Origin: JAVBQJ01 sp031549115
GTDB taxonomy: Bacteria; Verrucomicrobiota; Lentisphaeria; Victivallales; Victivallaceae
Assembly: GCA_031549115.1 (NCBI GenBank)
Contig: JAVBQJ010000071.1
Location: forward strand, 7,451 to 71,450
Direction: 5' to 3'
DNA length: 64,000 bases
A model generated the notes under the pieces. That model had not been told where the DNA came from and did no database searches. It worked only from the letters and a program-made list of their open reading frames with translations. Of this stretch, positions 53,720 through 62,155 are shown one piece after another; positions within the stretch are counted from its first letter, which is position 1; each line of letters opens with the position of its first letter. Position numbers and translations under genes: made by a program.

Positions 53720-56700
53720 ATGAAGCGAATCTGGTTGTTGATCTTTTTTCTGCCGCTGTTTTCGGAAGCCGCCGTCCGGGTCGCTGTGATCGGCGATCCG
53801 CAACTCACCGCGGAAATTACCGCGCTGCTCAGTGGCGACTCCGGAATCGAGTTGCTGGAGCGCGCGGATGCTTTCCTGCTGAAGAACGAGTTGCAATTGT
53901 TCACGGGCAATCCGGCCGAAATTCTGCAGGCCGACTTCCCGCACGCGGAGCTGATTGCCCTGGTCCGGCCGGAAGGACTTCTTATTTTCAACGCCCGGAA
54001 CGGCTTTGTCCTGCTTCATGCCGGGACGGCGGCAACGCCGGAAACGATCCCCGGTCAGGTGCGGGAATTGCTGCGGCAGGCGGACGCGAAGGCCGCCCGT
54101 ACCGACTCAGCTTTGCTGGCGCTCGGCGCCATCCGCAGTACCGGTCTGGCCACCCCGGACCGACGCCGGGCGGCAGCGCTCGTCACCCGGCTGCTGCGGC
54201 AACTGGCCAACAGCGACACAATCCAGCTCCTGGAACGCGATTGGCTCGGCGCGGTGCTGGATGAGCGCGAACTCAGCGGCCTGCGGTTTCCGCTGCCCGC
54301 CGCCGCCAGAGTGTTGGAGCTGGAATTCCTGCCCGGAGCGGAACCGGAAACCATCGATCTTATTCTGCTCCTGACCGATACAGCCGGCAATGAACTGTGG
54401 CGCCGGCGCCATTCCGCCATCGCTGACGCAACAGCGCCGGTCCAGGCATTGTGTTCGCAGCTTCACGCCGTACCGGGGGCCGAATTGTCCGACCCGGCGA
54501 TGGAAGCCAGTCGCCTCTGCGAAGAATACCACGCCCGGAAACGCCTGATGCAGCTTCCCGGCAACTATACCCCCCCGGCGTGGGAGGAGCTGCGCCCGCT
54601 GGTTCAGGCGATGCTTGCCCTGGAGCCGGACAATCTTGATTATCAACGCGAACTCATTCTTTACGAAGCCCGGAACATATACCGGTGGGACTTGACGCCG
54701 GAGGAAGTAATACGGACTTTCAATCGTTTTCTGGCCGATGTCCGGAAGTTCTATCAGGATCACCCGGATTATCTGCTCCGCGACGGCAAACCGTTGCTGG
54801 CGGAACTTCCCGGACTTTCACCGGCGCAATTGAACGACCCGATCATCTACGCCACTCCCAAGGCCGAACGGCAACAACTGTATCATGATTTGCGGCTGCT
54901 GCGGCAACAGGAAAATCAGCAATCCGCCGTTTGCCGGCGCGTCACCGAGGCCAATATCGAAACCGCGCTCGACTTCAGCTATTATCAAATGCAATTCCGG
55001 GATATCTCCTACCCGGACTCGTATTTCAGCGCCGACGAGATGATGCGGGAGAATTATGCCATGCAATTGAAGCTGTACCGCGTACTGCGAGACTTGCTGC
55101 GAAAATCACCGGAGATCGGGCCGCAAATCGACTGGCAGCCGATCTTTCCGGGCAACAACGCTCCCCTTGAAAATCCAATGGAACGCCGGGCCGCAGCCAG
55201 GGAGTTGCAGACAATCCTGAACGAGGACAGCGAAATTGCCGCCCTGGTCCGGGAAATCGACCTTCCGGTGGTGACGTCGCATTATCACGCGCTCGAAGCC
55301 GCGCGGGAGTTTCTCAACAGCGACCACTCCAGGGCCTCTTTGCTGCGTATCGTCTTTGCCCTATACGAAAAGCAGGAGCAACTCGGGTATGTCATCACCC
55401 CCAAAGGCCGGAATATATTCAACATCGGCTTCGCCGTCAATCTCGTGGCTCCCTCTCTGTATTGGCAATTGTCGAACTCCCCCCGCAACTATCTGCTGCA
55501 GAAGCGAGGCGCCGACGGTGACGAGCGCGCCGTGATTGCGGCACTGTACAGCGGCAGAATTTCCCGCATGCTCCCCGAGCTGATTCGATATGCACCGCAG
55601 TTGCAATCTCTGGCTTACCAGAAAACTTACGACGAGGATACCCACAGGATGTGGAACCGGGTGGCGGCATACCTCGCTCACAGCGCCAAAGAAGAACCGG
55701 AATCGGCTGCCGCCTGGAACGCGTTGAACTCCGCCTGGGATATCGAAGCCGTTCCCCTCCCGGGCGAATGCAAAGGTGCAACCGCGGCGGACGGGCGAAT
55801 CTATCTGTTGCTGGCCGCGGACACCCCCATCTACAACAGCCCGACCACGCTTGCGGCCTTCGAATACTCCGATCCGGCAACCCCGTTGCGGCAGCTGCCG
55901 GCCCTGTGGCTTGCCGGCGAAACATTTCGAACCGCGCGTGAACGCTATCCGTCGTTTTCCGCTTCCGGGAATTATCTGCTGGCCGGCGGCGACAGGGTAT
56001 TGGTTACATTCGACCGGAGTTCAGGAAGCTGGAATTATCTGTACGGGCTGCCCGGCAACTTCATCGTCAGCGCCCTCTTTCACAATGAACGAATCTACTA
56101 CCTGACCGGAGGCCTCGCCGCCACACTGGGAGGAGGAACACTCTGCGGCATGTATTCCTGCCGTCCGGACGGCAGCGACCGGCGGATTCACTTCTCCGGC
56201 GACCGCCTGTATCCGGAGCTGGAGCTGGATCGAATCCCTCAGGCCAAACTCTCCCGGTTGATCCCGCTGCCGGACGGGCGGCTGCTATTCGGCATCGCCA
56301 CTTACAACGCGCCACTGCAACTCTACACGTTCGATCCGGAAACGGAAACCTTTGCGAAGTTTTTGGAGTTGCCGGATGGATCGGATTTTTCGCTGCGCGA
56401 TCAGGGCGATTTCGTCCTCGGCACCATCGGCATTTTCGACAGCAGGCGTTATTTCCGGTTGGACAAACACACGCTGCAGCCGGAATGGCTGCCGCTGCCC
56501 TTGCCCGCCGATTCCGATTCGCCCGCGTGGCAGTTGGATGACCCATGGCAGTTGGGCGATAACTGGCTCATCAACGTCGGTTTCACGGGCATTCAGCTGC
56601 TCCGGACGGACGCGCCGGAGCAAACGCCGTTGCTGTTGCTGCCCGAACACGGCTTTTACGCGGCCGAGTCCCCGGCCGGTTGGGATATCGTGACCTCCGA

Positions 56701-56740
56701 GCGGATTTTCCGGGTGAAATTGCGTCCCGCCGGGAACTGA
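53720..56740 (+). CDS. Large secreted protein with CsgG-like N-terminus
   Basis: 1006 residues from the ATG at 53720 (RBS aaagga). Signal peptide MKRIWLLIFFLPLFSEAA. Residues ~120-230 contain ALVTRLLRQLANSDTIQLLERDWLGAVLDERELSG, a pattern like CsgG/curli-secretion nucleotide-binding-like domains (LVERExLxxxLxE). Residues ~290-600 are helical. Residues ~680-1000 look like repeated four-strand blades (LPGECKGATAADGRIYLLLA, LPDGRLLFGIATYN), that is a beta-propeller. No known whole-length family recognised. It stands alone between the NfeD promoter region and the chromate transporter; no curli genes are near. Outer-membrane or periplasmic lifestyle is inferred. Confidence 0.65.
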   Translation: MKRIWLLIFFLPLFSEAAVRVAVIGDPQLTAEITALLSGDSGIELLERADAFLLKNELQLFTGNPAEILQADFPHAELIALVRPEGLLIFNARNGFVLLHAGTAATPETIPGQVRELLRQADAKAARTDSALLALGAIRSTGLATPDRRRAAALVTRLLRQLANSDTIQLLERDWLGAVLDERELSGLRFPLPAAARVLELEFLPGAEPETIDLILLLTDTAGNELWRRRHSAIADATAPVQALCSQLHAVPGAELSDPAMEASRLCEEYHARKRLMQLPGNYTPPAWEELRPLVQAMLALEPDNLDYQRELILYEARNIYRWDLTPEEVIRTFNRFLADVRKFYQDHPDYLLRDGKPLLAELPGLSPAQLNDPIIYATPKAERQQLYHDLRLLRQQENQQSAVCRRVTEANIETALDFSYYQMQFRDISYPDSYFSADEMMRENYAMQLKLYRVLRDLLRKSPEIGPQIDWQPIFPGNNAPLENPMERRAAARELQTILNEDSEIAALVREIDLPVVTSHYHALEAAREFLNSDHSRASLLRIVFALYEKQEQLGYVITPKGRNIFNIGFAVNLVAPSLYWQLSNSPRNYLLQKRGADGDERAVIAALYSGRISRMLPELIRYAPQLQSLAYQKTYDEDTHRMWNRVAAYLAHSAKEEPESAAAWNALNSAWDIEAVPLPGECKGATAADGRIYLLLAADTPIYNSPTTLAAFEYSDPATPLRQLPALWLAGETFRTARERYPSFSASGNYLLAGGDRVLVTFDRSSGSWNYLYGLPGNFIVSALFHNERIYYLTGGLAATLGGGTLCGMYSCRPDGSDRRIHFSGDRLYPELELDRIPQAKLSRLIPLPDGRLLFGIATYNAPLQLYTFDPETETFAKFLELPDGSDFSLRDQGDFVLGTIGIFDSRRYFRLDKHTLQPEWLPLPLPADSDSPAWQLDDPWQLGDNWLINVGFTGIQLLRTDAPEQTPLLLLPEHGFYAAESPAGWDIVTSERIFRVKLRPAGN

Positions 56741-56803
56741 AATGGACAAAACGGCAAAACGGCGGTATAGTATTTCGGAACGCCAACAAGTAAATGTGGA
56801 ATC

Positions 56804-57394
56804 ATGACGGAACAATTGCCCGGTTGCCACCAGGTTGCTTACGGGAAGCGCCTGTGGATACTCTTCTGGAGTTACATCAAAATCACTTCGATCGTCGTCG
56901 GCGGCGGTTATGCGATCATCACCGCCGCCAACGAGATCTTCGTCCGCCGAAAACGCTGGATCTCCGAGGACGAAATGGTCGACATCATCGCGGTGGTGCA
57001 AACCGTCCCCGGCCTTTTGGCCTGTAATTCCGCCGTCTGCGTCGGGTTGCGAATCGCCGGCTTCGGCGGCGCGCTCGCCGCGCTCGCCGGTTCGATCATT
57101 CCGCCGATCACGATCATCATTTTGGTCGCCAGCGTACTCACCGGCCGCGATCTCTCCAACCCCTATGTTCAGGGCGCTTTCACCGGCGTGGTCGCCTGCA
57201 TCGTCGCCATGGTGCTGACGACGCTGGTGAAAATGGGCAAAAAGGTGCTATCCGGCGTCTTCGAATGGAGCGTCGCCATCCTCTGTTTCGCCGCCATGGC
57301 GGTCTGCGACCTGAATCCCGGCTGGATTGTGCTCGCCGCCATTCCGGTCGGCATCCTTTACGTCTGGAGCAAAAGCCGGAGGATGTCGCGATGA
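56804..57394 (+). CDS. Chromate transporter family protein, half 1
   Basis: 196 residues, the single-domain (short-chain) CHR form. Start of domain WILFWSYIKITSIVVGGGYAIITAANEIFV with the conserved GGG turn, then VQTVPGLLACNSAVCVGLRIAGFGGALAALAGSIIPP. Six hydrophobic segments. Short-chain CHR proteins work as a heterodimer of two genes; the second overlaps this one by four bases (ATGA). Substrate is likely an anion such as chromate or sulfate, but this is family knowledge only. Confidence 0.9.
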   Translation: MTEQLPGCHQVAYGKRLWILFWSYIKITSIVVGGGYAIITAANEIFVRRKRWISEDEMVDIIAVVQTVPGLLACNSAVCVGLRIAGFGGALAALAGSIIPPITIIILVASVLTGRDLSNPYVQGAFTGVVACIVAMVLTTLVKMGKKVLSGVFEWSVAILCFAAMAVCDLNPGWIVLAAIPVGILYVWSKSRRMSR

Positions 57395-57987
57395 GTCTGT
57401 GGCTGCTGATCCTGGTATTCCTCAAATTCGGCTTTCTGTGCATCGGCGGCGGCTATATGCTGGTGCCGTTCCTGACCACGGAACTGGTCGATACGCGCGG
57501 CGTGCTCACCGCCGAACAATTCGCCAACCTGTTTTCCATCGCCCAGGTCACCCCGGGGCCGATCGGCATCAACGCCGCCACCTATGTCGGCTACACCCAG
57601 CAGGGCGTCGCGGGCGCCATCCTCGCCAGCATCGCATTAACTCTGCCGCCGTTCGTGATGACCGTCATCGCGGTCTACACGCTCAAACGCTACGAAAACC
57701 ATACCCTGATCCGGGGCTTCCTCGCCGGAGCCCGCCCCGCCACCGTCGGCCTGATCGCCGGGGCGCTGCTCATTTTCGTCGAAATGAGTATTGCCAAAGG
57801 GCACATCCCGCTGGATTATCCGTATTTGCTGCTGACGCAGGCGGATGCGAAGTTCACTTTCCCGGCACTGTCCTGGGGCGCACTGGCCATCGCCGTTGTC
57901 ATGTACGTATTGCAGCGGCGGACCAAACTCTCCATGACCTGGCTGATTTTACTGTCCGCCCTGCTGGGCGCCTTCCTGTGCCGCTGA
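57391..57987 (+). CDS. Chromate transporter family protein, half 2
   Basis: 198 residues from the ATG at 57391, in ATGA overlap with half 1. FLKFGFLCIGGGYMLVPFLTTEL, then QVTPGPIGINAATYVGY with the conserved PGP motif, LALTLPP-like loop and six hydrophobic segments. Pairs with half 1 in antiparallel topology. Its last 39 bases overlap the convergent AraC gene in the opposite strand. Confidence 0.9.
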   Translation: MSLWLLILVFLKFGFLCIGGGYMLVPFLTTELVDTRGVLTAEQFANLFSIAQVTPGPIGINAATYVGYTQQGVAGAILASIALTLPPFVMTVIAVYTLKRYENHTLIRGFLAGARPATVGLIAGALLIFVEMSIAKGHIPLDYPYLLLTQADAKFTFPALSWGALAIAVVMYVLQRRTKLSMTWLILLSALLGAFLCR

Positions 57988-58830
57988 CGCCGCCTCCCGG
58001 CGGAAGCTGCTCGGCGTGTCGCCGCGGTATTTCTTGTAAAGACGGGAAAAGTAATACGGGTCCTCGATGCCGACCGCCAGCGAAATCTCCCCGATCGAAC
58101 GCTCCGGGTGCCGCCGCATCAGCTCCTCCGCCCGCGACAGGCGCCGCTCGATCAGCAGCTGCGAGAAGCTGGTATCGTAGCGGGATTTGAGTTCATGCGA
58201 CAATGACGACACGCTGCGCCCGAGTTTACGCGCCAGCAGCGGCAGTTTGATCTGTTCGGTCAGGTGGCTTTCGATATAGCGCTCGACCTCGCGCTTCAGC
58301 CGGTCGCCGCGCAGGGTCGCCAGCTCCCGCGCGGTCAGGTAATCCAGCAGCATGGTAAACAATCCGAGCACGCCGGCCAACTTCTCCGGGCCGTAAAAGG
58401 GCAGATTGAAAAACGCTTCGGTCAACTGCGCGGCACAGGCGTCATTCGGGCAGCGTCCCGGAACATTCTCCGGCATCGCTTCGGTGGTGCGGAATTGTCC
58501 GACCATCAGGAAACCGGCGACTTCGCCGTCGATATACACCGGCGCGATCGCCTCGCCGAGGCCGGCGTGACAGGTATAGGCCATCATCTTCCGCGCCTGC
58601 AACGCCTCCAGCTGCTTGCTCGCGTCCATCGCCGTACAGCGCCGCAATTCGCCCAACTCCTCCTGGACGATCCGGCAGTAGTCGCTGTTGCGCATCTTCA
58701 AGCCGCGCCGGATCACCTTGCCCGCCGCGTCATAAAAGGTCACCCGCAGATCCATCACTTCGGCGAAGTTGTCCAGAAGTTCCTGCACCTTATCGCTTAA
58801 AATCAAATTCAGACTGGGCTGTTCCGCCAT
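57949..58830 (-). CDS. AraC family regulator with PocR ligand-binding domain
   Basis: 293 residues from the ATG at 58830 (RBS gggggtgcgg); the frame extends nine codons further. Residues ~1-165 are a PocR-type sensor: LNLILSDKVQELLDNFAEVMDLRVTFYDAAGKV, SDYCRIVQ, CTAMDASKQ, YTCHAGLGEAIAPVYIDGEVAGFLMVGQF, with conserved Cys that can bind a cofactor or metabolite. The C-terminal AraC double helix-turn-helix follows (~190-285; ISLAVGIEDPYYFSRLYKKYRGDTPSSFRR). PocR domains sense small metabolites such as 1,2-propanediol; the ligand here is unknown. A TATAAT on the minus strand (58871-58866) is its -10. Likely regulates the divergent amino-sugar operon. Confidence 0.88.
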   Translation of the reverse strand: MAEQPSLNLILSDKVQELLDNFAEVMDLRVTFYDAAGKVIRRGLKMRNSDYCRIVQEELGELRRCTAMDASKQLEALQARKMMAYTCHAGLGEAIAPVYIDGEVAGFLMVGQFRTTEAMPENVPGRCPNDACAAQLTEAFFNLPFYGPEKLAGVLGLFTMLLDYLTARELATLRGDRLKREVERYIESHLTEQIKLPLLARKLGRSVSSLSHELKSRYDTSFSQLLIERRLSRAEELMRRHPERSIGEISLAVGIEDPYYFSRLYKKYRGDTPSSFRREAASAAQEGAQQGGQ

Positions 58831-58935
58831 CCGCACCCCCGTTTTACGATGTCGCACCTTGTACTATTATAGCACTGAAAAGCAGAAAAATCCATCATAT
58901 TGTAAAAAATTCCATGTTTTTTTGCGTTTTTGGCT

Positions 58936-58948
58936 TTACATTATGTAA
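58936..58948 (+). promoter_or_regulatory. Palindrome TTACATTATGTAA ahead of the amino-sugar operon
   Basis: Perfect 13-base palindrome 32 bases before the epimerase ATG, in the divergent gap with the PocR-AraC gene. A regulator site is plausible; the binding protein is unknown. Confidence 0.4.
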
Positions 58949-58979
58949 CGCAACAATTTGTCGAACAGGAGGACGGTTC

Positions 58980-59912
58980 ATGAGAGTACTGGTTACAGGC
59001 GGCGCCGGGTTCATCGGCAGCCATTTAGTCGAATATTTTCAAGGCAAAGCCGAAGTGCGCGTGCTCGACAATCTGCGCAGCGGCTACCGCAAAAACCTCG
59101 ACGGCTTCGACGTCGAATTCATCGAGGGCGACATTCGCGACCGTGAAACCGTGCGCCGGGCGATGCAGGGCGTCGACTACGTCTTTCACTTCGCCGCGAT
59201 GATCAGCGTGCCGGAATCGATGTCAAAGATCGCCGAATGCGTCGATCTGAACGTCAACGGCCTGTTGGTGGTGCTCGAGGAAGCCGCCGCCGCCGGAGTC
59301 AAGAAGCTGTGTTTCAGCACCTCCGCGGCGATCTACGGCACCAATCCGGTAGTGCCGAAGGTCGAGTCCATGTACCCCGAACCGCTGTCGCCTTACGCGA
59401 TCACCAAACTCGACGGCGAATACTACTGCAATCTTTTCACCCAGACCGGACGGCTGCAAACCGCCTGTTTGCGCTACTTCAACGTCTTCGGCCCGCGCCA
59501 GGACCCGAAGAGCGCCAACGCCGCGGCGGTGCCGATTTTCACGGCTAAGGCGGTCGCCAACGAACCGATCACCATCTACGGCGACGGCGAACAGACCCGC
59601 GATTTCATCTATGTCAAGGACATCGTCGCGGCCAATGTGTTCATGGCGACCCATGACTTCACCGGCGTGTACAACATCGCCTACGGCGGCCGGATCACCA
59701 TCAACGACCTGGTGAAGCTGATCAAAAAAGTGACCGGTTCGCACTCCGAAGTGCAATATCTGCCCGAACGCGCGGGCGACGTCAAGCATTCGATGGCGGC
59801 AGTGGATAAATTGAAGGCGACCGGCTTCGTGCCGCAATTCGATTTCGATTCCGGCATGACCGCCACCGTGAAATTTTTCCAGGAACAGGCCGCCAAAACG
59901 GCCGCAAAATAA
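58980..59912 (+). CDS. NAD-dependent sugar epimerase (UDP-hexose/HexNAc 4-epimerase type)
   Basis: 310 residues from the ATG at 58980 with RBS aggagga. Extended SDR: GGAGFIGSH Rossmann motif at residues ~7-15, FHFAAM, catalytic Ser-Tyr-Lys as FSTSAAIYG and SPYAITKLDGEYY, and the substrate region RYFNVFGPRQDPKSANAAAVPIF. This shape fits WbpP/GalE-like UDP-N-acetylhexosamine or UDP-glucose 4-epimerases. First gene of an operon with nagB and a kinase, so an amino-sugar nucleotide is the probable substrate. Confidence 0.88.
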   Translation: MRVLVTGGAGFIGSHLVEYFQGKAEVRVLDNLRSGYRKNLDGFDVEFIEGDIRDRETVRRAMQGVDYVFHFAAMISVPESMSKIAECVDLNVNGLLVVLEEAAAAGVKKLCFSTSAAIYGTNPVVPKVESMYPEPLSPYAITKLDGEYYCNLFTQTGRLQTACLRYFNVFGPRQDPKSANAAAVPIFTAKAVANEPITIYGDGEQTRDFIYVKDIVAANVFMATHDFTGVYNIAYGGRITINDLVKLIKKVTGSHSEVQYLPERAGDVKHSMAAVDKLKATGFVPQFDFDSGMTATVKFFQEQAAKTAAK

Positions 59913-59924
59913 GGATTTGAGAAA

Positions 59925-60713
59925 ATGGATGTCATCATTCGCCCGACGACCGAATCGGCCGTCAAACTGACCGCCCGCATCATGGCGGACGACCTGCGCA
60001 AGACCCCGGACATGGTTTTCGGCCTGGCCACCGGCCGGACGATGGAAGCCGTCTACGCCGAACTCGCCCGGCTGCACCGCGAAGAAGGGCTGGATTTCTC
60101 GCTGGCGAAGAGCTTCAACCTGGACGAATACCTGGGCCTTGCGGCCGACGACGTCAACTCCTATCGTTATTACATGAACAAGCATCTGTTCAATAACATC
60201 AATATCGACAAGCGCAATACCCATCTGCCCAACGGGGTAGCAAAGTGCGCCGAAGCCGAAGGCAAGCGCTATGACGAAGCGATCAAAAATGCCGGTGGCG
60301 TGACGCTGCAGCTGCTCGGCATCGGCCGCGACGGCCACATCGGCTTCAACGAGCCGGGCAGTTCGCTGATGAGCCGGACCCGCGCGGTGTCGCTGACCCC
60401 GGAAACCTACGAGCAGAACTCCCCGTTGTTCGCCCGCCGCGAAGACATGCCGATGCGCGCCTACACCATGGGCGTCGGCACCATTCTCGATTCCAAGCGC
60501 CTGGTGATGCTGGTGACCGGCGATGAAAAGGCGGAAATCCTCGCGCAGGCGGTCGAAGGCGCGCTGACCGCGATGATTTCGGGCAGCGCCATCCAGCTGC
60601 ATAACGACGTCGTGGTCATCGTCGACGAAGCCGCCGGACGGCTGCTCAAGCACAAATCGTACTACAACTTCAATTTTGCCCATGATCCGAAGTGGGCGGC
60701 TTATCAGAACTGA
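59925..60713 (+). CDS. nagB: Glucosamine-6-phosphate deaminase
   Basis: 262 residues. NagB signatures: FGLATGRTMEAVYAEL, FNLDEYLGLAADDVNSYRYYM with the catalytic Asp, LLGIGRDGHIGFNEPGSSLMSRT with the His-Glu pair. Converts glucosamine-6-phosphate to fructose-6-phosphate and ammonia in the cytoplasm. Twelve bases after the epimerase and 15 before the kinase, so one transcript. Feeds amino sugars into glycolysis, consistent with AGE-family and glycosidase genes elsewhere in the window. Confidence 0.95.
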   Translation: MDVIIRPTTESAVKLTARIMADDLRKTPDMVFGLATGRTMEAVYAELARLHREEGLDFSLAKSFNLDEYLGLAADDVNSYRYYMNKHLFNNINIDKRNTHLPNGVAKCAEAEGKRYDEAIKNAGGVTLQLLGIGRDGHIGFNEPGSSLMSRTRAVSLTPETYEQNSPLFARREDMPMRAYTMGVGTILDSKRLVMLVTGDEKAEILAQAVEGALTAMISGSAIQLHNDVVVIVDEAAGRLLKHKSYYNFNFAHDPKWAAYQN

Positions 60714-60728
60714 CAAGGGACCTTTGCC

Positions 60729-62111
60729 ATGTTGAATCCGAAATTTCGCCCGGAACTCGATCCGGACTTCGAAGCGGCGATCTTGTGGAACCGCGCCTAT
60801 CGCGAGCGCGTCGAAGCCTGCGACGGCGCCCTCGCGGTGGTGGTCGCGTTGAAGCGCGCCAACGGCTGCGTTTCAATCTATGAAACCGCGATCCTGCCCT
60901 ACACGGCGGAAAACCGTGCGGACAACCTCAAGTACATCGAGCGTATCGTCAAATTCCTGCTGTGGATGAAAGGCGGCTGGGAGCTGACAATTGCCGGATG
61001 CGATGCTCTGGCGCAGGATCTGCGCGCCATGTACTCCGCCGGCGGCGCCCGCAAATTCGACTTCGAAATGATGGGCGAACGGATTTACGGGCACCCCTTC
61101 ACGGTGCGTTCGGTTGCCTATGCCGACGCGCCGGAAGCCCATGAAATCGAAGTTCAGCTCGGCGGCAACTTCAACGGCTGCCGCATCGGCTTCGACCTCG
61201 GCGGCTCCGACCGCAAATGCGCCGCCGTGATCGACGGCAAATGCGTCCACACCGAAGAGGTGGTCTGGGATCCCTATTTCCAGAACGATCCGGAATACCA
61301 CCGCGCCGGCATCCGCGATTCGCTGAAGCGCGCCGCCGCGCATCTGCCGCGCGTCGACGGCATCGGCGGCTCCGCCGCCGGTGTCTACGTGGATAACCAG
61401 CCGCGCCTGGCGTCGCTGTTCCGCGGGATTTCGAACGAAGATTTCCAGAAGTACATTGTGCCCCTGTTCGATGAAATCGCCAAGGAATACAATGTGCCGT
61501 TCATCGTCGCCAACGACGGCGAAGTCACCGCGCTGGCCGGCGCTCTTTCGATGGAATCCACCGGCGTGCTCGGCATGTCCATGGGCACCAGCGAAGCCGG
61601 CGGCTACGTCAATGTCGCCGGCAACATCACCGACTGGCTGAACGAATTGGCGTTCTGCCCGGTGGATTACCGCGCCAACGGCCCGAAGGATGAATGGTCC
61701 GGCGACGTCGGCTGCGGCGCGCAATATTTTTCGCAGCAGGCGGTGGCCCGTCTGGCGCCATTGGCCGGTATCGACTTCCCGCAGGACCTGCCGTTCCCGA
61801 AGCGTCTGGAAGAGGTCCAGCGCCTGATGGAAGCCGGCGACGAACGCGCCGCGAAAATCTACCGCACCATCGGCGTTTACTTCGGTTACGCCGTGGCGCA
61901 CTATGCCGAGTTTTACCAGATCCAGAATCTGCTGATCCTCGGCCGCGTCACCTCCGGCGCCGGCGGCGAACTGATCATGCAGATCGGCCAGGAAGTCCTG
62001 GCCGCCGAATTCCCGGAACTCGCGGCCAGTATCCAATTCCGCGTCCCGGACGAGAAGTTCAAACGCCACGGCCAGGCGGTCATCGCCGCCAGTCTGCCGG
62101 TGGTTAAGTAA
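60729..62111 (+). CDS. ROK-like sugar kinase with N-terminal extension
   Basis: 460 residues. Residues ~155-460 are an actin-like ASKHA kinase fold: IGFDLGGSDRKCAAVIDG (phosphate 1), VPFIVANDGEVTALAGAL (catalytic Asp region), GVLGMSMGTSEAGGYV (phosphate 2). The ROK Cys-rich zinc motif (CxCGxxGC) is replaced by CPVDYRANG and CGAQYF, so zinc binding is doubtful. The first ~150 residues are an extra domain not seen in glucokinase or NagC. Next to nagB a hexosamine kinase (GlcNAc or glucosamine) is likely; this is inference from context. Confidence 0.78.
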   Translation: MLNPKFRPELDPDFEAAILWNRAYRERVEACDGALAVVVALKRANGCVSIYETAILPYTAENRADNLKYIERIVKFLLWMKGGWELTIAGCDALAQDLRAMYSAGGARKFDFEMMGERIYGHPFTVRSVAYADAPEAHEIEVQLGGNFNGCRIGFDLGGSDRKCAAVIDGKCVHTEEVVWDPYFQNDPEYHRAGIRDSLKRAAAHLPRVDGIGGSAAGVYVDNQPRLASLFRGISNEDFQKYIVPLFDEIAKEYNVPFIVANDGEVTALAGALSMESTGVLGMSMGTSEAGGYVNVAGNITDWLNELAFCPVDYRANGPKDEWSGDVGCGAQYFSQQAVARLAPLAGIDFPQDLPFPKRLEEVQRLMEAGDERAAKIYRTIGVYFGYAVAHYAEFYQIQNLLILGRVTSGAGGELIMQIGQEVLAAEFPELAASIQFRVPDEKFKRHGQAVIAASLPVVK

Positions 62112-62123
62112 GTAATTCGGAAA

Positions 62124-62150
62124 ATGTGGGGGACGAGGAGTCCCCCACAT
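62124..62150. terminator. Perfect hairpin between convergent genes
   Basis: Eleven-base stem ATGTGGGGGAC/GTCCCCCACAT with loop gagga, 12 bases after the kinase stop and six bases before the stop of the minus-strand isomerase gene. Works as a bidirectional end-of-gene hairpin; no T-tract. Same loop as the repeat ends at 24.47 and 53.6 kb. Confidence 0.7.
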
Positions 62151-62155
62151 CGAGA

